A stretch of 64,000 nucleotides of DNA, from NCBI GenBank assembly GCA_033762075.1, contig JANRLY010000013.1, positions 1 through 64,000 of the forward strand. Reading direction: 5' to 3'. The stretch's first letter is position 1, and each line of letters begins with the position of its first letter. The position numbers and the translations under genes were made by a program. The notes under the pieces are model-generated. The model worked only from the letters and a program-made list of their open reading frames with translations. It had not been told where the DNA came from and did no database searches. This stretch comes from VFKI01 sp033762075. GTDB lineage: Bacteria > Pseudomonadota > Gammaproteobacteria > DSM-16500. Positions 17,311-25,442 of this stretch are shown in pieces.

Positions 17311-18069
17311 ATGGTAGATGATATTGCGCTCATGATTGTCACGGAGTTTACGTCGTATATTGCTAGGGATCTTATTCTCGCATTGAATGAAGAGTTCAAT
17401 AGAAAAGCGATCTCAAGCCATCAGATTGCCGTTGCTGTCCAATCTTTTACAGCAGAGAATCTGGGAAGTATGTTTGAGAGTCAATCTTCTGAACCCAGCG
17501 ACTTATTCACGTTTAAAGGCCTTAAAGAAGCTGTTAAAGATGTAGGTAATCAAGCGATCAATTTAAAGAACGCAATACAAAATGGAATCGATACTGATTT
17601 TTTGAAAATGATTGACGTTATCGCAAAAATGCCTCAAGAAAGACAAGATGAATTTAAATCTCTTTTAAAAGAGATTATACAGATATCTTGTCAGATCAAG
17701 GTCGCGCAGTTGGATGAAAATAAAGATGAATCCAGCAAATACATAGCAGACAAAAAACTCGCATTGACAGAAGTAGTCAATCACGCAATTGACAGAACAA
17801 CTTTGCGAAGCGAGAGCACAAAAAATCTTCTATTGGCAATTGCATCTTTTGCAGGAATGGTGGGTGGAGCGATCCTTGCTCTCAGGACAGGCGCGTCGCC
17901 TGCGAAAACGCGCTCAGGTGTTGGCGCGGGTTTAGCTGCGACAGGACTTACTGGATGTGGATATTTTGGTAAAAGTTATATAGACAGTAAAAAGATTGAG
18001 GACCAAGAAAGTCAGACGTTAGAGCCACTGCGTGCATCACTTCGTCATTTTGAGAAAACAATGCAATGA
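17311..18069 (+). CDS. Hypothetical protein with C-terminal glycine-rich hydrophobic hairpin
   Basis: I do not recognise this 252-residue protein. Residues 1-165 are soluble and predicted helical, with many Lys, Asp and Glu. Residues 168-205 hold two hydrophobic, Gly/Ala-rich stretches (NLLLAIASFAGMVGGAILAL and VGAGLAATGLTGCGYFG) separated by a short basic loop. This looks like a membrane hairpin. The last 30 residues are charged again. ATG 17296 is open, but the GGAG inside it serves ATG 17311 at nine bases, which I choose. A soluble body plus a C-terminal membrane hairpin is a layout seen in proteins inserted into host membranes, but no homology supports that here. Confidence 0.65.
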   Translation: MVDDIALMIVTEFTSYIARDLILALNEEFNRKAISSHQIAVAVQSFTAENLGSMFESQSSEPSDLFTFKGLKEAVKDVGNQAINLKNAIQNGIDTDFLKMIDVIAKMPQERQDEFKSLLKEIIQISCQIKVAQLDENKDESSKYIADKKLALTEVVNHAIDRTTLRSESTKNLLLAIASFAGMVGGAILALRTGASPAKTRSGVGAGLAATGLTGCGYFGKSYIDSKKIEDQESQTLEPLRASLRHFEKTMQ

Positions 18070-18124
18070 ACAAAGCGTTTTACTGGAGAGATGTAAAAAT
18101 CCGGTGAACTTTTTGACAAGGACT

Positions 18125-18246
18125 CGTCATTGCGATGAGGCGAAGCGTTTCGACGCTGCAATCCAGTTATTGTAAACAATGATTAAAACTAGATTGCTGC
18201 GCTTGATCCTGGATCAAGTCCAGGATTGGCGCAGGCGGGCAATGAA
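18125..18246. repeat. Dispersed palindromic element, copy 1 (CGTCATTGCGA family)
   Basis: It begins CGTCATTGCGATGAGGCGAA and ends with GGGCAATGA, a degraded inverse of the start. Its inner hairpin, GATCCTGGATCAAGTCCAGG (18207-18226), corresponds to GATCCCGGATCAAGTCCGGG in the copy at 46625-46733. It fills the gap between the orphan protein and the phosphoesterase gene. It looks like a non-autonomous miniature element, as no transposase gene is present in the window. Confidence 0.8.
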
Positions 18247-18290
18247 GAGTTTTTGTTGAGAATGCACCGAATATGAATAAAGGGATCTTT

Positions 18291-19769
18291 ATGTTCGATC
18301 GAATAGATGATTTTACGTTTGAAGAAAAAAATGCTGACCCCATTCAGCATGTTGTTTTTCTCATGTTAGAAAATCATTCATTCGATCAAATGCTCGGATG
18401 CTTTGAGCAAAAATATCCCGAGTTAGATGGCGTGACTTTACAAACGCATCGTTTTAATTTGGATGAAAAAAACCATCCGGTTTATCAAACAGTCGTCACT
18501 GAAAAGCAAATGCTATTAGATCCTTTTCATGACACTCCCAATGTACTTTACCAGATCAACAATGATAACAGCGGATTTCTCAAAGACTTTATAGCAAATT
18601 ATCCTCATAGCTCTGACGAGGATCGTGCAAATGTCATGGGTTATTATCCAATGGGATTTTTACCCGCGTTGCATGCTTTAGCAGATCAATTCACGATATG
18701 TGATCATTGGTTTGCTTCGATACCGGGTCCTACATGGCCTAATCGTTTTTTTGCTTTATCTGGCACATCCTCTGGTAGAGTGACTATGCCTGACAGTATT
18801 ACAGATCTTAATTTTATTCCTGATTTATTTTACCAATACCAAGATACGATCTTTGATCGATTAGATGAAGCCAGCAAATCATGGCGAATCTATTATTACG
18901 ATTTTGCTATTTCATTAGCGTTAACACATCAACGGAATTTTAAAAATTTAATGAACTATCATAAGATAGATAGGTTTTTTGAAGATTGTCGAGGTACTGC
19001 GGAAAAATTTCCTGAATTTGTTTTCATTGAGCCAAAATATTTGGGTGTTGACCAAAATGATGATCATCCGCCTCATAACACAATGAAAGCGCAAAAATTA
19101 ATTGCTGACGTTTACAATGCGATTCGTTCTAATCCAGTATTATGGGAATCCACTTTATTAGTGGTGACATATGATGAACATGGTGGATTTTATGATCATG
19201 TTTCTCCGCCAGCGGCAGTGCCACCTGATCACCATACGGAAGAATATACATTTGATCGACTTGGTGTGCGTGTGCCAGCGTTATTAATTTCACCTTGGGT
19301 CAAAAAAGGTGTAATAAAAACTGTTTTTGATCATACCAGTTTACTCAAATATCTCATTGATAAATGGAACTTAAGACCGCTAGGTGAGCGCACACGTCAC
19401 GCGAATAGTATCGCAGTCGCTTTAGATTTTAATCAAGAACCGATGTTGGATTGTCTTCCCTTTATTCGCGTCTCTAACGCAAGCTTAATTTCTGAAGACG
19501 TTGAAAAAGAAATATGGAATTACACAACAGACAATAAAAAAACAATTCATTTATTTGCAAATTATCTTGAAAATAAACTTCCTAAACAGCATATACATGG
19601 CGAAGTCTCCACTTATGCGTGGGGAAAAGAACAACTCGGACATGCACTGATATCCTGGGGTATGTGGCTCACTAAAGATTCTTACGAGCAACATCAGGCG
19701 CGCATTGCGCATACGTGTGAAGTTGTAAGCAATACAATTGAAAATAAGCCTAAAAATTCCATCTATTAA
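18291..19769 (+). CDS. Phosphoesterase family protein (phospholipase C / AcpA-like)
   Basis: This 492-residue protein belongs to the family of bacterial phospholipase C and the Francisella acid phosphatase AcpA. The metal/nucleophile start motif is IQHVVFLMLENHSFDQMLG. Further family segments are SIPGPTWPNRFFALSGTSSG, LLVVTYDEHGGFYDHVSPP (metal-binding His/Asp) and RLGVRVPALLISPWVKKG. It should hydrolyse phosphodiester or phosphomonoester bonds, probably of phospholipids. No Sec signal peptide is seen at either possible start, so export would need another route. ATG 18273 is open, but AGGGA five bases before ATG 18291 makes that the better start. Related Legionella PlcA/PlcB enzymes act on host lipids. 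The substrate here is inferred. Confidence 0.85.
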   Translation: MFDRIDDFTFEEKNADPIQHVVFLMLENHSFDQMLGCFEQKYPELDGVTLQTHRFNLDEKNHPVYQTVVTEKQMLLDPFHDTPNVLYQINNDNSGFLKDFIANYPHSSDEDRANVMGYYPMGFLPALHALADQFTICDHWFASIPGPTWPNRFFALSGTSSGRVTMPDSITDLNFIPDLFYQYQDTIFDRLDEASKSWRIYYYDFAISLALTHQRNFKNLMNYHKIDRFFEDCRGTAEKFPEFVFIEPKYLGVDQNDDHPPHNTMKAQKLIADVYNAIRSNPVLWESTLLVVTYDEHGGFYDHVSPPAAVPPDHHTEEYTFDRLGVRVPALLISPWVKKGVIKTVFDHTSLLKYLIDKWNLRPLGERTRHANSIAVALDFNQEPMLDCLPFIRVSNASLISEDVEKEIWNYTTDNKKTIHLFANYLENKLPKQHIHGEVSTYAWGKEQLGHALISWGMWLTKDSYEQHQARIAHTCEVVSNTIENKPKNSIY

Positions 19770-19859
19770 TCAATAAGATACACCAATTCCTCGGAAAAAA
19801 TGAGAGCCCTCGTCTATACTCATCATAGAATCAATTCTTAAGTGTTGAGGTATCATGCT

Positions 19860-21242
19860 ATGGCTATAGAGCTAGATGACTTAGCGAAGCAACAGCTCAT
19901 TGAATTTCATGCCAGGATGTATGAATTGGTGCATGCTGTATTTACTGATAAAGAGTTAGAGTCTATGAATGAGGCTCTCTTGCTAGAATTGGTAGCGTTG
20001 AGTCGAGGGAGTAAGACGGAGTTAGAAAAAAACGAGGCTCTCAAAAAAATCATTGATACATGTGCCGAAAAAATTATTCCCATTATTGAAATAGCGCTTA
20101 AGGAAATCCTTTCTAACGATAAAATTTTTGCTGGGGTAGCGTTTGATGACCTTTTTGATAAGGGACATAAAATTAAAACAGTTGATGGGCATCCTGCAGG
20201 GCAAGTTATTCAAAAAAACTCTGATTATGATGTTTTTTTTAACCCGAATGGTACGTTAAATTTGCAGCAATGGAGAAGATCTGATTTTGACAGATCCTGT
20301 GATTTCAATAACGAAGACCCAGAAAATCCAGGTCATTCGATTGTTACGAAGCAATCCTTGATAGCTAACACACTGTCTTTTTATATATTATCTACAGATT
20401 GTCTTGGAAGATGGGTAGGGTCATCTTCACCCAAAGCTGAAGATTTATTGGATACGGAAGACAAATATATCATTTTTAACGTCTGGGGATTTTTGCATAA
20501 ATCGATATCGATTGCGCTTACGCAAATGGATGATTTATCTGTAGCATTAAAACGATGTGTTTTGCTAGATAATCCACGTACCCATGAAATTTTTGACAAG
20601 ATGCTTATTATAGAAAAGCTCGCTGAAAATTATATGCGTGATAATGGTGGGTCGGATGCTGACGTTTCATTGCTTAAGAGATCTTTATACGAATTACCTA
20701 TTGAAGAGTTGAAAAAAATTGAAAACACACCAAGTCACCATGAAGTAAATATTGATTTAGAACGGAAGGGTGAAAAAAGTCAATATGATCTATTGAAAGA
20801 TATTTTAAAAAGCAATATCCCAGAAAAGATTGCTGAATTAACTGAATTAAAAAATCAATTCGGTGAAAAACGAGAAGAATATGCCACCAAAACTGGTATG
20901 AAACCAGACGCCCAAAAGCTTTCTCTTATTGTTTTAGCGGAAAAAGTAGCGGAAGATTTTTTGAAACAAGGTATTCCGATTTCTGCAATTGATCAAAGTG
21001 CCAAAGATATTTTCTGGGAGAAATTTATATTGAGAGCAAGGGAGGAATTAGGAATTAAAAATCCTATTGCTATTCTTATGGATAAAAAGGGATTTGGCAA
21101 AGTGTCAGGAGCTATATTTAAAACGCCTTCCACAGCCGAAAAAGACTTTAAAGACATTCTTGGAAGTACCTTTATTGCTGAAAAATATGAGCAAGAAAAA
21201 CATCACCTTGCCCAAGCTAAAGGTGAGCATAGTTTGAAATAG
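19860..21242 (+). CDS. Hypothetical protein, 460 aa, orphan
   Basis: I do not recognise a family. It is a soluble, acidic and Lys-rich protein without signal or membrane segments. A long helical region at about residues 245-330 ends in PEKIAELTELKNQFGEKREE, which has coiled-coil character. The region DYDVFFNPNGTLNLQQWRRS (about 125-145) looks globular. The C-terminus has scattered Glu (AEKYEQEKHHLAQAKGEHSL). The frame opens with GTG at 19842, but GAGG nine bases before ATG 19860 supports the later start. The preceding 70 bases hold no strong promoter. A secreted effector is possible given the neighbours, without direct evidence. Confidence 0.7.
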   Translation: MAIELDDLAKQQLIEFHARMYELVHAVFTDKELESMNEALLLELVALSRGSKTELEKNEALKKIIDTCAEKIIPIIEIALKEILSNDKIFAGVAFDDLFDKGHKIKTVDGHPAGQVIQKNSDYDVFFNPNGTLNLQQWRRSDFDRSCDFNNEDPENPGHSIVTKQSLIANTLSFYILSTDCLGRWVGSSSPKAEDLLDTEDKYIIFNVWGFLHKSISIALTQMDDLSVALKRCVLLDNPRTHEIFDKMLIIEKLAENYMRDNGGSDADVSLLKRSLYELPIEELKKIENTPSHHEVNIDLERKGEKSQYDLLKDILKSNIPEKIAELTELKNQFGEKREEYATKTGMKPDAQKLSLIVLAEKVAEDFLKQGIPISAIDQSAKDIFWEKFILRAREELGIKNPIAILMDKKGFGKVSGAIFKTPSTAEKDFKDILGSTFIAEKYEQEKHHLAQAKGEHSLK

Positions 21243-21285
21243 TTGCAAACTTCCTTGGCTGTTGTTTGAACCACTACACACCCAA

Positions 21286-21840
21286 TCACTTCCACTTAAT
21301 ATTACATCCAACTGATGGTAATTGCTCAGCATTAACAGGCTTACCTGCAATGATGGCATCAAGTGCGTTGGATAAATCTTTTCCAGTGACAGGTTTATTA
21401 TTGCCTGGGCGTGAATCATCAAATTGTCCACGATAAACACATTTTAAGTCGTGATCAAATACATATAAATCCGGCGTGCAAGCGGCTTGATAGGCCTTTG
21501 CAACGGTTTGAGTTTCATCAAATAAATATGGAAAGGAAAAACCTAATTGCTCTGCCATTTTTTTCATATTTGCAGGACTGTCTTCTGGATAATTCACAAC
21601 ATCATTTGAGTTGATCGCGATAAATTGTATGCCTTTTTTTTGATAACGATTTGCAACCTCAACTAGTTCATGTTGAATATGTTTCACATAAGGGCAATGA
21701 TTACAAATAAACATAATGACAGTTGCAAGATTTGAATGATTTTTTTTCAGTGAAATGCTTTGATTGCTGATTGTGTCTGGCAATGAAAAGTCTGGTGCTT
21801 TTGTGCCCAACGGCAGCATGGTTGAAGGTGTTAATGCCAT
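21286..21840 (-). CDS. Thioredoxin-fold redoxin (AhpC/TSA-like) protein
   Basis: This 184-residue thioredoxin-like protein begins with LGTKAPDFSLPDTISNQSIS, the redoxin N-motif. Its active site is FICNHCPYVKHI, a CxxC within CNHCPYV. The region FAINSNDVVNYPEDSPANMK, then FPYLFDETQTVAKAYQAACT and PDLYVFDHDLKCVYRGQFDD, is the signature of a widespread subfamily annotated as thioredoxin family protein. It likely reduces peroxides or disulfides in the cytosol, since no signal peptide is seen. It is convergent with the upstream orphan gene and divergent from fadL. ATG 21840 has a GGAGAA upstream. Confidence 0.88.
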   Translation of the reverse strand: MALTPSTMLPLGTKAPDFSLPDTISNQSISLKKNHSNLATVIMFICNHCPYVKHIQHELVEVANRYQKKGIQFIAINSNDVVNYPEDSPANMKKMAEQLGFSFPYLFDETQTVAKAYQAACTPDLYVFDHDLKCVYRGQFDDSRPGNNKPVTGKDLSNALDAIIAGKPVNAEQLPSVGCNIKWK

Positions 21841-22026
21841 AATTGTTTTTCTCCAATGAAATCGCTTGAGTTGTTTTGCAAATCCGGTATTCTAGCTGGT
21901 TTATAAATTTTCCGGAAATAATAATTCTCGAGTGTATAGTTCTGCGATTGCTTAAAAATTCATCTAAAGATTCGCACAGGAAGTGCACAGTCTTCGCTGC
22001 TGTACGTTTTAGTTTCAGGAGCTCAA

Positions 22027-23346
22027 ATGAAATTTAATATGAAGAAAACGCTTCTTGCATTATCCACTGCTGGCTTGCTCGGCGTACATTCAGTCAGTAT
22101 GGCCGCTGCATTTCAATTATGGGAGCAAGATGGTGCAACTGTAGGGAATTATCACGCAGGTCGTGCAGCAGAAGCAGATGATGCGAGCATTGGCTTTTAT
22201 AACCCTGCAGGTTTGGTACGTATCCCCAATCAGCAATTAGTCGTAGGTTTGGTACCTATTCTCACTGATTTTAGATTTCGCGGTACTGTTAATGTCCAAG
22301 CGCCTGCAATTGCAACAGGCCCACAAAATACTTATGCACAAGGGGGCGGCTTTAATTTAGTGCCTGACTTGCATTATGCGGCACCAATTAGCGACCAATG
22401 GGTTTTTGGTTTCAGTGTTGCAGCACCTTTTGGTTTGAAAACAAATTATGGTCGCGGCACATTTGCACAATTTGCTGCAACCGAAACATCACTAAAATTA
22501 ATTGATCTCACACCTTCGCTCGGTTTTAAAATTAATGATCGTTGGTCAGTCGGTGCTGGTTTCGATGCAGAATATGCGCAAGCAGAATTTAATTTGATTG
22601 GCGGTGTTTCGCAACCTGGCGCAGTTTATTTGCAAACACTCAGTCAAAACCAGGGTAGTAGCTGGGGCTTTGGTTACCACTTGGGCGCACTTTACCAAGT
22701 TGAAAACACGCGCATCGGTTTAGCTTATCAATCCAAAGTAAAACAAAATATGACAGGGACAAGTAAATTCATCGGTCCGCTTGCTGAATTATTAAGTATC
22801 CCAAATAGTAATAATTTAAAAACAAAAGTGACCTTGCCTGCAACGACTACGCTGAGTGTGTTCCATCAATTAAATACCACATGGGATCTCATGGCTACGG
22901 TGATCTATACACAATGGAGCGTGTTAAAAAGTTTAACTTTGTACAATGTTTCAGGTGTTGATGTAGGTAACGTGCCGAGCTCATCGATTACAGCGACTGT
23001 GCCAGAAAATTATCGTAATACATGGAATATTGCGCTGGGTGCAAATTATCATATGAATGAGCAGTGGATGTTTCGTACAGGTGTTGGATTTGATGAATCT
23101 CCTTCCAATGATACGGATCGCAATCTGCAATTACCTGATAGTGATCGAATCGCAGTTGCACTCGGTACGCATTATCAAACAACTAAAACATTAGGTTTTG
23201 ATCTTGGCTGGACGCATATTTTTGCAATGAATACCCATATCAATAATGTGCATCAAGTTGTCGGAGCACAACAAACATGGACGAATGGATCAATCCATTC
23301 AAGCGCTGACGTGTTTGGGTTACAAATGAAGTGGGATATTGTTTAA
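22027..23346 (+). CDS. fadL: Outer-membrane long-chain fatty-acid transporter, FadL family
   Basis: This 439-residue protein has a signal peptide of about 27 residues (cleavage near SMAAA). The mature start, AFQLWEQDGATVGNYHAGRA, is the FadL hatch. It is followed by ADDASIGFYNPAGLVRI with the family NPAG motif. The rest is a 14-stranded barrel pattern with repeated amphipathic strands, and the C-terminal strand ends in hydrophobic residues (FGLQMKWDIV). It imports long-chain fatty acids or other hydrophobic compounds across the outer membrane, feeding the fadE-fadI-fadJ products. AGGAG lies seven bases before ATG 22027. An inverted TTTTCCGGAAAT-like sequence near 21910 upstream could be an operator. 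Substrate range is inferred. Confidence 0.92.
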   Translation: MKFNMKKTLLALSTAGLLGVHSVSMAAAFQLWEQDGATVGNYHAGRAAEADDASIGFYNPAGLVRIPNQQLVVGLVPILTDFRFRGTVNVQAPAIATGPQNTYAQGGGFNLVPDLHYAAPISDQWVFGFSVAAPFGLKTNYGRGTFAQFAATETSLKLIDLTPSLGFKINDRWSVGAGFDAEYAQAEFNLIGGVSQPGAVYLQTLSQNQGSSWGFGYHLGALYQVENTRIGLAYQSKVKQNMTGTSKFIGPLAELLSIPNSNNLKTKVTLPATTTLSVFHQLNTTWDLMATVIYTQWSVLKSLTLYNVSGVDVGNVPSSSITATVPENYRNTWNIALGANYHMNEQWMFRTGVGFDESPSNDTDRNLQLPDSDRIAVALGTHYQTTKTLGFDLGWTHIFAMNTHINNVHQVVGAQQTWTNGSIHSSADVFGLQMKWDIV

Positions 23347-23363
23347 AAATAATTCTGTTATGA

Positions 23364-23421
23364 CTGGATCCCGCCCCGGATTTAAATATTCCGGGGTTAA
23401 TTTCCAATCAGCGGGATGACG
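23364..23421. terminator. REP-like double hairpin between convergent genes
   Basis: The inner stem CCCCGGA/TCCGGGG (23374-23380 and 23390-23396) is enclosed by an outer pair ATCCCGC (23368-23374) and GCGGGAT (23411-23417). The outer segments read CTGGATCCCGC and GCGGGATGACG, typical of short REP-type elements. It lies between the convergent ends of fadL and a periplasmic-protein gene and may stop transcription from both sides. Confidence 0.6.
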
Positions 23422-23432
23422 TGTTTAGATGT

Positions 23433-23846
23433 CTAGCTGGCGTAACGAATATCAATATGTGTGCCGGTGACTTCAATTTTATATTTTGGATCTAGTATGG
23501 CTTCGACGCTCACAACGCCTGTATCCCGATCCAACGCCATGTTTGCAACAGGTGCGCCCTGACAATTTTTGGTAGGATACATCGTTGCTTTACAAACACC
23601 TGTTTTTCTCATGCAGAGTCCGTTTATTTGCGCTTCTGTTGAGCTGGATGTGCCGGGTTGAGCGCCTTGACGCTTTGGTGTATAAGCTCCAAATGTATCC
23701 GAGCAAAAATTGACAGCCGCATTTGTAATTTTGACGGATGAATCTTCGTCAGTCCAATTTGAAGTAGTTAAATCAGCAAATGCGAGCGCAGGTAGGCTGA
23801 GTGATGCAACAGTGAGTCCTGTCAGTAATATTTTTTTTAATAACAT
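23433..23846 (-). CDS. Small exported protein of unknown function
   Basis: The product has 137 residues with a good signal peptide (MLLKKILLTGLTVASLSLPA, cleavage after LAFA). The mature part, about 112 residues, has four Cys (in NFCSDTF, NGLCMRK, GVCKATMY and NCQGAP), which could form two disulfides in the periplasm. No family is recognised. The open frame extends to an ATG at 23867, but GGAGAA inside the extension lies ahead of ATG 23846, which starts a textbook signal sequence. A DNA hairpin follows the stop. Confidence 0.7.
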   Translation of the reverse strand: MLLKKILLTGLTVASLSLPALAFADLTTSNWTDEDSSVKITNAAVNFCSDTFGAYTPKRQGAQPGTSSSTEAQINGLCMRKTGVCKATMYPTKNCQGAPVANMALDRDTGVVSVEAILDPKYKIEVTGTHIDIRYAS

Positions 23847-23940
23847 AATTAAATGTTCTCCGTTCATTATGATTTAAAGTTTGAGTTAAAAAGCGCTGCT
23901 ACTATATTCGTGTCTATCTAAAAAGACAACTGAGATTTTC

Positions 23941-24597
23941 TTACTCGATCCATTCCAATAAATCATTGGGTTGTTCGAGATAGACATCTGCATTCCAGTT
24001 GCGTGGATTTTCTTCGGGGGAAATGTAACCATACAATGCAGTAAATGCGCGCGCATTCGCGTGACGACTCGCGATGACATCGGTTTGCATGTCGCCGACA
24101 TAAATACAATTTTCCGGGGGGCAAGTGAGTAATTCGCAGGCATGTAAAATTTGTGCGGGATGCGGTTTATGAAATGGAAGTGTATCTCCACTAATCACGC
24201 AATGTGCGCGTGATTCAAATTGCAAATATCGAATGAGTGGATCCGTAAAGCGAGCAGGTTTGTTTGTTACAATACCCCATGGAATTTTTCGCTCATCAAG
24301 AATTTGCAAAATCTCGAGGACGCCGGGAAATAATTGCGTTTGTTCAGTTAAATGTTGATCATATAATTCTAAAAATCGATTGCGCAAACGTGAGTAATTT
24401 GAATTTGAAGCATTTACTCCGAAACCTAATTTTAATAATCCACTTGTTCCCATCCCTGCTGCGGGACGAATTTTTTCAAATGATTGGACAGGAAGTTTTT
24501 CTTCAAGCAGTAATTGATTGAGTGCAGCGCCAAGATCTGCTGCTGTATCAAGCAGCGTGCCATCGAGATCAAATAAAATAGCTTGAATAGATTTCAT
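23941..24597 (-). CDS. HAD-family phosphatase, MupP or phosphoglycolate phosphatase
   Basis: This 218-residue HAD hydrolase has all four motifs: ILFDLDGTLLDTAADLG (nucleophile Asp), IVTNKP (Thr), HKPHP (Lys) and YVGDMQTDVIASR (Asp). It resembles Gph of E. coli. However, it overlaps ubiG by four bases (ATGA), the arrangement in Pseudomonas, where the gene next to ubiG is mupP. MupP dephosphorylates N-acetylmuramate 6-phosphate in peptidoglycan recycling. Sequence alone does not separate the two functions here, so I leave the symbol blank. MupP is favoured by context. Confidence 0.88.
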   Translation of the reverse strand: MKSIQAILFDLDGTLLDTAADLGAALNQLLLEEKLPVQSFEKIRPAAGMGTSGLLKLGFGVNASNSNYSRLRNRFLELYDQHLTEQTQLFPGVLEILQILDERKIPWGIVTNKPARFTDPLIRYLQFESRAHCVISGDTLPFHKPHPAQILHACELLTCPPENCIYVGDMQTDVIASRHANARAFTALYGYISPEENPRNWNADVYLEQPNDLLEWIE

Positions 24598-25286
24598 GGT
24601 TTTTTCACATGCACAATATAGTTGATAGAGACATCTTGATTGAGCGTCGCTGATTTTGTAAACGGATTATAATGTAATCCAATAATATTAACAGGTGTTA
24701 ATCCAGCTTGGCGTATCCACTGATCTAATTCTGAAGGGCGAATAAATTTTTTGAAATCATGCGTATTGCGCGGCAATAATTTTAGCAAATATTCAGCAGC
24801 AATAATTGCGCCAAAATAGGCTTTAACATTACGATTCAGTGTAGAGAAAAATAAATCCGCTCCTGGTTGTGCCAGCTTTGCGCAAGATTGGATAACCGAT
24901 TGAGGGTCAGGAACATGTTCAAGCATTTCCAGGCAGGTCACAATTTCAAAAGTATTTGGTTGAGTATTGGCCAAAGCTTCTACTGAGGTCAGCTGATAAT
25001 CCACGATATTTTTTTTACCGTGTTGATGCAGTTTTGCGACTTGTAATGCTTCTGATGATAGATCAATCCCTGTCACGGTGGCGCCTAAATCAGCCATGGA
25101 TTCAGAGAGGATGCCTCCGCCACAGCCTACATCAAGAATGCGTTTGCCGGCAATCTGAGTTTGCTGTTGCAAATATCCAAGGCGCACAGGATTGATCACA
25201 TGCAGGGTAGAGAAAGGGCCTTCTGGGTCCCACCATTGCGCTGCAGCTTGGCTAAATTTAGCAATTTCTGTGGGGTCGCTGTTCAT
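24594..25286 (-). CDS. ubiG: Ubiquinone biosynthesis O-methyltransferase UbiG
   Basis: UbiG carries out both O-methylations in ubiquinone synthesis. The N-terminal region EIAKFSQAAAQWWDPEGPFS followed by LHVINPVRLGYL is diagnostic. SAM motifs are RILDVGCGGGILSESMADLG and VTGIDLSSEALQVAKLH. The family segments TCLEMLEHVPDPQSVIQSC, FFSTLNRNVKAYFGAI and ITGLHYNPFT-type GLHYNPFTKS are present. A start at 25343 is also open, with GAGGAA very close to it, and would add 19 residues. I use ATG 25286 because it places the conserved EIAKF near the N-terminus as in relatives. The stop overlaps the HAD gene by four bases. It is divergent from pepN. Confidence 0.93.
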   Translation of the reverse strand: MNSDPTEIAKFSQAAAQWWDPEGPFSTLHVINPVRLGYLQQQTQIAGKRILDVGCGGGILSESMADLGATVTGIDLSSEALQVAKLHQHGKKNIVDYQLTSVEALANTQPNTFEIVTCLEMLEHVPDPQSVIQSCAKLAQPGADLFFSTLNRNVKAYFGAIIAAEYLLKLLPRNTHDFKKFIRPSELDQWIRQAGLTPVNIIGLHYNPFTKSATLNQDVSINYIVHVKKP

Positions 25287-25442
25287 GCTTGTGATATACC
25301 TCTGGATGCGATTATGATAGCGAAGTTTAACGTAATTATTCATTCTTCCTCAAGAGACGCCATAATTTTGCTTTGTTGTGTCAGGCAAGTAAAGCGCAGT
25401 GAGGCGGAGCCGAACGAGCCATTGCCGGAGCAACAAAGCAAA

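Noticed and set aside
25161..25442. Extension of pepN by 94 residues
   Set aside because: The frame is open through the start of ubiG, but the ATG at 25443 gives the PepN N-terminus and family length, and the extension has no family similarity.
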